This document shows positions 54,475-64,000 of a stretch of 64,000 bases of DNA, in pieces. Source of the stretch: Oopsacas minuta (taxonomy: Eukaryota; Porifera; Hexactinellida; Lyssacinosida; Leucopsacidae); NCBI GenBank assembly GCA_024704765.1, contig JAKMXF010000014.1, positions 35,242 to 99,241 on the forward strand, given 5' to 3'. The notes below the pieces were generated by a model, which was given only the letters and a program-made list of their open reading frames with translations, made no database searches and had not been told where the DNA came from. Position numbers and translations under genes: made by a program. Position 1 is the first letter of the stretch; each line of letters begins with the position of its first letter.

Positions 54475-57400
54475 TTAGATTGCTTCATACGGATTATAAG
54501 GTGTACTACCGTATACTGGGTTATTCGAGATATGGTCAGATTCATTCTGTACACTTTCATCTTGGAAGAACAGCATATTAGTTCCGTATACTGGATTAGT
54601 GTTGACATCAATTACCAACCTAGTATTACTTACATCTTCATACATCGGGGGTGGATGATCTGGGATATCACTCGCATCACAATATATATTCGCCTTGTGA
54701 GTTGCTCCAAAAGCCCATTGTTTCTTTGATTTGGGTTCCTCAAAAATAGGAGCACCTTTTTTCATTGTATCCAAATCAGAATAGACACTCTCTTCAGTTT
54801 GAAACATGGATTGCTCAAAACCTAGAAATTAAATTCATACTCTTAACTTTTGAGGTTAATAATACTTCATAAACAGAAGCACATACGTGTATATATACTG
54901 TTTAACACCTAAAATGAAGTTTTTCCAAATGCTATTGAGAAATACTCACCAAAATTCGATGCTCCCTCAACGTCTAATTCCTTGGTCTTAACTCTCTCCA
55001 TTGTACTCTTTTCTCCAGCTGTTTTTCTGAACTTGCTACTCACTTGAGAACTACTTGTCGCTGAGGAGGACAAAGTACCACGAGTGCCAGTGGATGGATG
55101 TGTTGGTACTCCAATAGTCTTTCGTTTCTTTAGAATTCCATGAACTTCCCTATTTCTCAACACAACCACAAGCAAGAAAACCAAACCCATAAGACCGTTC
55201 AGAAATACAAATATATACTGGAGTGCTATGTGTCTGATTGTGATGTTAAGGAGTAGAAATAACCACGGGATTCCTAATACCGGAGTTAGTACCAGAGCAG
55301 TGATGAGTGCATCTTTCACTATATTTTTGTGTTCATTGTTTTTGTTTGCACATTTGGCATAAACAATCTTTATAATGGCTATCACAAGTAAGACTGCATT
55401 CACACTCAATATAATTAGTATTGGAGCGATGAATGCCCAAATGACTCCATCTTTATTGAGAAAGCAATGATCAGACTCATTTACATAATAGGAATGTGTA
55501 ATGCTAATGGTTATGGTTGGAATAACTAGTGGAAACAGCCAACCAAACACTATGAGATATGGATATATCTTCTTGGTAGACATCACACCTATAAAAGGAT
55601 AGTTTATACCAGTATCAGTTGATATAAACAGGCTCTAAGAACATTTTTCTAGAACTTTGTGACCATCTATATGATTTTTTGCCGGTTACAAGAACCATAT
55701 CTAGACAAACATTGTATCACGTTAAGTACAACCTTCTAGAAATATTTGTATAATTCACCCAATGATATATAGACTCTATTACTGGTTATATTAACATGTA
55801 GACAGATAGCTTAACTCACTTATAACAAGCTTGAACATTATCAATATTCCGAAACACAGTGTCCAAGTGAAAACTGCAAGCCATGTGTAGTGAAGCATGA
55901 AAGCTATGATCATACAAAGAATTCTATTGAATGTTCCTGTATCTATGCCAAACAAGAATATTCCAGTAGCTAACAGCATAGCAATACAGTAGTTGAAGTA
56001 AATGATGTTTGTCTCTACTTTGAAGAAAGCTTTCCCAGCAATGCAAAATAGGATAAATGATATTATTAGAGATATGAAGGAGACTAAAACTAGAATGTAG
56101 CTGAAGGAATCGAGTATAACTGCTGCTGTATCAGCTTGGGTATCGTATGGAGTAACGAAAACGGCGAAGCTCGTGAAATGGAATGATTGGCATAATGTCA
56201 CTTCAGCTGATTCTTTAACTGTGGTGAGACCGTCAGATACCCAGTTATCCCCATTCAAATATACACATTTATAATTGGAACCTTCAGAACTTGAATTTAC
56301 ATCAAAAGCCAATGTAACCTGTAAATTATATTTTGTATAAATCTCCCTATTACAAAAATTGTTAGTTAATATTTCTTGAATATTAGTTGTAAAAACAGTT
56401 AATAGTTATTCCATTGTAAAAATTAGAGTAGCAATTACCTGGGAACTTAAGTTAACCTTTCCAGTTATCCCTACTATTGTAATTGATAGAATATCACTTG
56501 CTTGATAAGATTGTCCATCATTGGGTGTATTAGCCTGCTGATCATGATATACTATTGATGTACTGATCTAGAGAGAGTAATCAATAAGTAAACTACATAA
56601 CTCAACCATGCCATGGGGCAAATTTATCTACACGGAGTGAGAAATGAAGAATTCTAACTAGATATTCACTAAAGGAAAGTATAAAGAATATATTTTCACA
56701 TTTGGCCACTACTATCTATATGATAAAAGCAGAGGTGTATTTCTAAGTATAAAACTATGGGAACGCTCCAAAGCACTGCCCCCCCCCCCCTCCTCCACTA
56801 AATTTGCGCCTCTTATGTAGTTTAACCGGTGCCTTTTTGATGTCCTAGTTTCAGGCCTTCATCTGGATATCTGGATGGTGATTATTCCGTATTTATTATT
56901 GCGCCAAAATTCAAAATTTCAAAATCCAATTTATTATCATTTGACACTAATTGATGCATGGCCGAGAGAAATATTGCAAAACTCATAGCACTTTAGTATC
57001 TCGACAAAGGTCATTATAATTTTCCGCTGTTTGTCAATTCGATGGGCGTTGTGCTGAATATATTCCGTCCCGGAGTTTTACCTGCCTGTATAGATAGGCT
57101 AATTCTAAGGCACAAAGTGCACTAGTCACTTGTAGTTGCTGCTTATATTTTCGTAATATTTTAGCTTGAACTATTCCCAATTTCCCATCTTATAACAATT
57201 TCCACACTCCTTCTTATCTTTTAGCCCCTCGTTTTTTTTTAACTTGCTTTCGACGTCCGCGGAATACGCTAAAATTACTTACCGCCAATCTTCCATTAAT
57301 TGCCAATTCTTGAGCAACATCAATTGGGAGTTTTAGTGAAACTGGATTATCATCACCTGTTGTTACAGGTAGATCGATTATCTCTTCAGAATCTGTACTA

Positions 57401-60400
57401 TTTGTCAAATCAACCACCTGACTTATAACAAGTAGATTTTCAGATTTTACAGTTATTACTCCATCTCCAGGATTCTCTAATAGTTGCTCACTAAGACGAG
57501 TTGCTAACTTTTCTAACGTTACTAATGCGATGACAGTAGCTGTTGATGCAGTAGAAACACTTCCAGCCTCCTGAACGCAGTAAATATAAATAGTAACCGA
57601 TTATAAATACGCATATCAATACTCATTGGTTTTTGGCTTTATTTGGTCTATCGGTCAGGTTGGTTGTACCCCCCCAACGGAGCCACTGGACCAAAGTATA
57701 CAAGGATCAGCCAGTCCGAAAATACAATCATTAAACTCAAATCTTTAATATATATTAAACGAAAAATAGTTTGTAAACGAACGCGTATTAGGTAATCGGT
57801 ATACAGTTGTATGCTTTGAATGTTAAAAATCTAAAACTAAACTATGTGCTTAAGGCAAAAAATATTTGTGATGGATCACAGCTCATCATCCTCAATTACA
57901 ACCCATACTGTTATCAAGGAAGACTTAAGACTACATTTTAATAGGGTTTATGGATTTGAGTGCAGAACTTAAGCCTAATCTGACTGTGTGTATGTGCCAT
58001 CGGGTATTATACGGTTAAACTGAATCTAGTTGTTTGTATGTTTGTATTGATTCGTAAAGCGATTCTAATACTACAAATTGATTGGCATAGGATAGGAGAA
58101 AATACGAATCATGTTTGCAAGGCAAGTAAGGTAAGTGTTTGCGAACGATACAGCGGAAGTGTTTCGAAGCTTGTTAGTATAAATAATCTAGTTTACTTAC
58201 CGTGTCAGGTTGTTCTAATTCATTGGCGGTGGTAATAACAGTACCCAAAGTATTAGTTATAGCCATCGTTGTTTCCTCGCTAAGTGTTCCTTCCGTTTTA
58301 TCAATAATCTGTTCCAGTATCATTGAGGTGGTTTCGAGTGCGTCCTCATCTACCATACCATCATCTAAACTAATTTCTACTGTTTCTTGCAGATTGCTAA
58401 TAAGGATGTTTGCAGATTCTTCTGTAATGGCTTCAGAATTATTAAGTTCATTCATTATACCAGCGAATACATCTTCTATCTCAATATCAGGAACATCATA
58501 GGTTACTGTGGTAATGGCTATTCCAACTGAATTCATTGCAACACAAGAGAATACAGTAACAATACCTATGAGATCTTCTGCGGTTATCGTCAGTGTTGAA
58601 GTTGACCCAATACGATCTTCAATATCTGTCGTAATGCTCCAATACACTTCTGGTTTTGGAATTCCTTCAGCAGTGCATTCATATGTATCACTTTCTATTG
58701 GTACCATTGTAACAGTAATTTCTTCAGTTGGTGACATAATATATGGCATTGTCATAACATTATATGTAAGTGTAACATAATCCATCCCTACTACACTCAC
58801 TGCAACACAGTAGAATACATTGACAGGTTCAGTGAGTAGAGTAGAGTCTAGCATAAGAAATGAATCAGACCCAATTTGATCTTCAATATTGGTAGTAGTA
58901 CTCCAGTATACTTCTGGTACTGGGTTTCCTTCACCAATACATTCCAAAGTTTCAGAGTAATCGTCAAGGCTATTTAAAGTTTCTCCAATGTCCTGAATTG
59001 GAGATGTTATTACAGGCATAATCTCTAGAAAATGCAACTACGAATAATTTGTTCACGTATAGATAACATATAAAATAATATAAATACAAGCCTAAGCATG
59101 AAAACAGAGATACTCAAAAGCAGACAACAGTGACGGTCCCAGGGGGAGCAAGCGGGGTATTTGACCAGAATTTGAAAATCCTGACCCTGGGTAAGCAACC
59201 CTGACACAGCCCCTGCAGCCAGACAGACAGAAAATAATTGAGCATAAATAACATTGATTAGAAGTCAAGCAAATCAATGGAGTAATTACCTGTTTCCATT
59301 ATAGCTGTATACATTTTGCTCAAACCTCCATTCTCAGTGACTTCACAACTGTAAGAACCTGGTTGAGTAGTGACAACCTGTATAGTACTAACTCCTGTAC
59401 TAGCATCAGTTGTAGAGGCGAGATCAGTTCTGATAACAGCTAGATCTACATAACTCCACATCACTTCTGGTGTATTCATATTCTCTGTAACACAGTAAAG
59501 AGTAGTGTCTGTTATTAGAATAGCATTGTCTGAAAGTGGTGATGGTGTTGATCCAATCATTTCACCAAATACGTTCACTAAGGAAATATTTTAAGAAATG
59601 AATGCATGCTATGCAAATGTGAATCTATTTCGTCAAGTATCAATTCAGGATTGTAAGAAAAGTGAAGTAATAAGTTGATATATGAGTAACAATCAATTTT
59701 CAGAAAGATCATTGTAATGTTCAAGAGTTATGTTTATACAATACAAATTATAATTATCTAACTATACTCTTACCGTGAGTACTACAGAAGTAGCACGTCA
59801 GAATGTCGGCGCATTCTTGATCATTCCAATTTGGATTTCCATAAGTGTGTACACAATCTTCATCACCCAAGTTATTGGGTTCGCCAGGGGCCCAATTCCT
59901 ATATATACTATCACTACCATCAGCCCAAATATATGTCCCTTCACCATTTATGTCATTTAGTCCTATCCAACAACTAGTTGAACCAGTTAATGTACCATAC
60001 ATCAATGTATTCTCTTCTGTGGATATTACTGTAGCTAGGTCATAACCACTTGAAACACACTGTACTCTAGCATCTGTCCAGTTAACACCAGTGCTAGTGA
60101 AATAACTGAAACATGTCCCTTCATTTGATATTGCATCACAACCAGTTGTTGGCACTACAGTTTAACATGAATAACCGTATTATAGGAAGACATTTTCCAT
60201 GCACCATTACATTCATCACACAGGACAACAGACAACAAATAGACACAAACTTACCTGTATACTCGTTTGTATCTGTCATTATTGCTGTATACATTCTACT
60301 AGTTCCTCCATCCTCAGTGACTTCACAACTGTAAGAACCTGGTTGAGTAGTGACAACCTGTATAGTACTAACTCCTGTACTAGCATCAGTTGTAGCAGTG

Positions 60401-63400
60401 AGATCAGTTCTGATACCAGATAAATCTACATAACTCCACATCACTTCTGGTGTATTCATATTCTCTGTAACACAGTAGAGAGTAGTGTCTGTTATTAGAA
60501 TAGCATTGTCTGAAAGTGGTGAGGGTGTTGATCCAATCATTTCACCAAACACGTTCACTAAGGAAATATTGTAATATATGAATGTATGCTATGTAAATGT
60601 GAATCTTATTTCAAGGATCTATTCAGATTTGTAAGAAATCTAAAGTAATAAGTTGATATATGAGTAACAATCAATTTTCAGAAAGATCATTGTAATGTTC
60701 AAGAGTTATGTTTATACAATACAAATTATAATTATCTAACTATACTCTTACCGTGAGTACTACAGAAGTAGCACGTCAGAATGTCGGCGCATTCTTGATC
60801 ATTCCAATTTGGATTTCCATAAGTGTGTACACAATCTTCATCACCCAAGTTATTGGGTTCGCCAGGGGCCCAATTCCTATATATACTATCACTACCATCA
60901 GCCCAAATATATGTCCCTTCACCATTTATGTCATTTAGTCCTATCCAACAACTAGTTGAACCAGTTAATGTACCATACATCAATGTATTCTCTTCTGTGG
61001 ATATTACTGTAGCTAGGTCATAACCACTTGAAACACACTGTACTCTAGCATCTGTCCAGTTAACACCAGTGCTAGTGAAATAACTGAAACATGTCCCTTC
61101 ATTTGATATTGCATCACAACCAGTTGTTGGCACTACAGTTTAACATGAATAACCGTATTATAGGAAGACATTTTCCATGCACCATTACATTCATCACACA
61201 GGACAACAGACAACAAATAGACACAAACTTACCTGTATACTCGTTTGTATCTGTCATTATTGCTGTATACGTTCTACTAGTTCCTCCATCTTCAGTGACT
61301 TCACAACTGTAAGAACCTGGTTGAGAAGTGACAACCTGTATAGTACTAACTCCTGTACTAGCATCAGTTGTAGCAGTGAGATCAGTTCTGATACCAGACA
61401 AATCTACATAACTCCACACCACTTCTGGTGTATTCATATTCTCTGTAACACAATAGAGAGTAGTGTCTGTTATTAGGATAGCATTGTCTGAAAGTGGTGA
61501 GGGTGTTGATCCAATCATTTCACCAAATACGTTCACTAAGGAAATATTTCAGTATAAAATGTACGAAATACAAATGTGAATCTTGTTTCAAGCATTGGTG
61601 CAGATATGCTGGGAATACAATGGTAGTAAATTTCTTTAGAATTACAAGAATAACAATCAAATTTAGATTGAAAGCCTTTGAGCTAAAAATTCAGTAATAC
61701 TTGCTAGATATGGAAATTTGGTATACAAACGTGTTTTAACAAATCAAACTAAACTACTCTTACCTCTAGTGCTACAGAAGTAGCAGCTAAAAGTAGCTGT
61801 GCATCGTCCATCATTCCATTCTGGGCGTCCCCAAGGGTATGCACAATCTTCATTGTCTCTATAATCATCAGGTTGACCAGAGTCCCAGTTCCTAAACGTA
61901 CTATTACTACCATCAGCCCAAACAAATGTGTCTTCATTGTTTCTATCATGTAGTCCTATCCAACAACTAGTTGAACCAGTTGCAGTGTTATACATTAACG
62001 TATTCTCTTCAATGGATGTTACTGTAGCTAGGTCGTAACCACTTGAAACACACTGTAGTCTAGCATCTTCCCAGTTTATACCAGAGCTTGTGAAGTAACT
62101 GAAACATGTCCCTTCATTTGATATTGCATCACAACCGCTTGTAGGCACTACAGTAGCAATTTGATATATTTGAACACATACAATATCCTACATACTAACT
62201 ATACAGGTCTGTATATGCGTGCGTCCCAGCAGTACTGAAAGATTCATTATTGTGTTTTAAAATATGGAAATCTGCGCAAAATACAGTGCATTCAGCAGGA
62301 GAATGAATGCATTTGCATGGGTGGTACAGGAATTCCCCTACGGGGGGTGGGGCTAAATATGAAGACAAAATTTCGGATCGCATGCAGATGATGTATTTAA
62401 TGGCTCTAATTTGTACAGGTTATACTTACAGTTACATTTCAAAATATATAAATAGGAGCCTTTGGCTCGTCGCTTTGCGCCTCGAGGTATTCAACGGACA
62501 AACAATAATTGAGATTTAATAATATTGATGTTGTTTACAATATTCAGACTCAGCATACTCGATTACCCCAGGATAGTCGTTGAAAGTATGATTCTACCAC
62601 AATTTTGAAATTTGTTTACTATATATTCATAAAAACAACAATAAATTTACATGAGAAACTTGAAAATACGAAATTCGGATTCAGCGTACCGTGTTACCCC
62701 TGGGTAGCCGCTGAGAGCAAGCCTGTACGTATATTTAGAGATTTGGCTAATTTGTTTACTATAGATTCATAAAAACAACAATAAAGTTACATATGATTAA
62801 TCCAAAAGTGTGAAAATCGGATTCAGCATGTTCGATATGTTTAGTTAAGTTTGATTGAATTCTGTTTAGTTCCTGTATAAACGCGATAAATACATAGTTA
62901 CGTGACAATTTCATAATTGCATACCGCATATCCTTTCCTTGACAACAGACAAACAGACATGAGCGTCGATCTTGACGAGGCCGGCGGGGCCGGCCCCGTT
63001 AGCATTTGAAACTGATGGGGCCAAACCCACCTGGCCCCATCAGGTTTTGGGCTATCAGACTTCGGAAGTTTTAATTATGTTTGTCAGGGTTAATTGATTT
63101 AACAAGGAAGCCATTAATTATTAATACAGTTTTCACGCTTTTCTATAACACCGATTATTTTGTGTTCAGAATCCTGACCCATGTTCACTAACTAGAGGTG
63201 TTCACTATTTTGGAGGTTTAACTGTACTTACATTCTCCACGGAAGCCATTAATTAATTAATTATTCATAGTTGTGTCTTCTTATAGTTTATGCTTTTGTT
63301 CAGTTTTGTTGGCTAAATTTAAATGTTTAAGACTTATTATACTAGACGGACTAGGGATGATTATGAATTTCGACGTAATGAACCCCGAAGCCTCGTGGGC

Positions 63401-64000
63401 CTGGTCCCGTTAGCTTTATTCCGAAATCTGAAAAGTTCGACGCCTATGCAAACAGACAAACAATCATTGTGATTTAATAATATAGATAGAAGTTATTCGA
63501 GATTTGAAATTCACCCAAAATTCAATGAAATATAAAATTAATAGCAATTTTACATTTTAGGTGCCAAAATTATAATTAAATACAGATAGTATTCTAATGT
63601 AAAAAGGTGGGAAAATACAGGCAAAATACAGGCAAAATACAGGCAGATGCCGGTATTTTCCCAGTTGTTCAAAATTAATTCTATGAATTAGCCATCTTTC
63701 AGTGGCAAATATCAACATGCACATCTATATCTTGGTGTATTGAATGTTGACAAAATAAGTAAATATGTTCAATACAGAATATATTGGAGAAGGAGTACTG
63801 AATCCCCTGAAAGCCTGAATATAAGGATTCTATCAAATTTCTGCAATGCGCACAATTGAGGTATCAACATACCTGTATTTTCATTTGTATCTGTCATTAT
63901 GGCTGTATACATTCTACTAGTTCCTCCATCCTCAGTGACTTCACAACTGTAAGAACCTGGTTGAGTAGTGACAACCTGTATAGTACTAACTCCTGTACTA
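54475..64000 (-). CDS. Adhesion GPCR with alternating Ig and C-type lectin ectodomain (5' end outside window)
   Basis: Exons 5' to 3' on the minus strand: Ig 63873->64000 (partial), lectin 61764-62147, Ig 61233-61535, lectin 60752-61132, Ig 60255-60557, lectin 59774-60154, Ig 59290-59577, 58201-59024 (two Ig domains plus start of a helical GAIN region), 57283-57570, 56439-56567, 55820-56318 (GPS and helices 1-3), 54950-55588 (helices 4-7), 54475-54821 (tail). All phases join; lectin and Ig exons are 1-1. About 1,630 residues visible. The GPS reads KCVYLNGDNW...TLCQSFHFTSFAVF: the H-x-T cleavage site is kept, but two of four cysteines are missing. Helices match adhesion GPCRs (GWLFPLVIPT; LTPVLGIPWLF; VFLNGLMGLVFL). 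The tail has two NPVYG, SVYSDL (ITIM-like), PPPMYEDV and NPYEAI motifs. Lectins carry EPN+WND (two) or QPD+WND (one), so Ca-dependent sugar binding is expected. Likely a cell-contact or microbial-sugar sensor. Confidence 0.88.
59598..61555 (-). repeat. 978-bp tandem duplication of a lectin-Ig exon pair
   Basis: Two units of 978 bases, each one intron + lectin exon + intron + Ig exon. The lectin exons (59774-60154 and 60752-61132) appear identical in all frames; the following intron and Ig exon differ at a few positions (for example M/V before WSYV, T/S before QPGS, M/T in SR-YT). The unit borders lie in the introns and are approximate. The first lectin exon at 61764 and the Ig at 59290 are older relatives. 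Confidence 0.9.
62148..63872. other. Large repeat-filled intron of the adhesion GPCR
   Basis: 1.7-kb intron, much longer than its neighbours. It holds dispersed repeats (62454-62960), two related blocks near 62965-63060 and 63390-63440 (both with ggcc-gg-cccgttagc), and a short aaaatacaggc triplet repeat at 63614-63645. No exon recognised. Confidence 0.6.
62454..62960. repeat. Dispersed repeat, copy with GC-rich core and AT-rich body
   Basis: Core ggctcgtcgctttgcgcctc at 62465, then two similar segments each with cgattacccc-gg-tag or gttacccctgggtag-cg followed by aaatttgtttactatatattcataaaaacaacaataaa, then the gtgtgaaaatcggattcagc segment also found at 48266. Links the families seen at 12351, 30197 and 48120. 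Confidence 0.7.

Overview
The window is eukaryotic nuclear DNA from an animal, most likely an early-branching one such as a sponge. This rests on GT-AG introns of roughly 70-650 bases, AT-rich noncoding DNA full of short inverted-repeat elements, and animal families: adhesion GPCR, C-type lectin, FN3 and Ig receptors, coiled-coil-NHL proteins, SMYD methyltransferase and a Rac-type GTPase. The phylum is inference. No conserved rRNA, tRNA or CRISPR array was seen.

Layout. (1) 37-9245, plus strand: the 3' part of a large single-pass receptor with one C-type lectin exon, sixteen FN3 domains each on its own phase-1 exon, a transmembrane helix and a tyrosine-motif tail. (2) 9.2-19.4 kb: mostly single-exon genes, namely a homologue of plant 'pathogen-related protein' (SnoaL-like), a TM2-domain membrane protein, a six-bladed NHL protein, a divergent actin lacking key ATPase residues, and a two-exon SMYD gene. 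(3) 20-47.5 kb: a coiled-coil-NHL family (20209, 24237, 46240 intact; 30749 and 37169 broken by one nonsense codon each), interspersed with an intronless carnitine acetyltransferase, an unrecognised eight-helix membrane protein, an unrecognised 352-residue protein and a decayed PNPO-like gene. (4) 48.7-51.7 kb: an inverted duplication whose two arms carry the same charged, coiled-coil-like reading frame. (5) 51986-53137, minus: a four-exon Rac-like GTPase with changes at the positions of Gly12, Thr35, Gly60 and Gln61. (6) 54475-64000, minus: the 3' part of an adhesion GPCR whose ectodomain alternates Ig and C-type lectin exons, followed by two more Ig domains, a GAIN/GPS region, seven helices and a tail with NPxY and ITIM-like tyrosines.

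How the genes may fit together. The two end genes are cell-surface recognition receptors built by exon duplication, one of them with a nearly unchanged 978-bp duplication. A family of recently duplicated cytoplasmic NHL propellers, a probably hydrolysis-defective Rac and an actin-like protein without its catalytic residues lie between them. Co-location in a recognition or innate-immunity function is only a hypothesis. The noncoding DNA holds several families of short palindromic elements (pogo/Tigger-like MITEs, a foldback element starting ggggcc, a ttataagaacat family) and dispersed GC-rich repeats.
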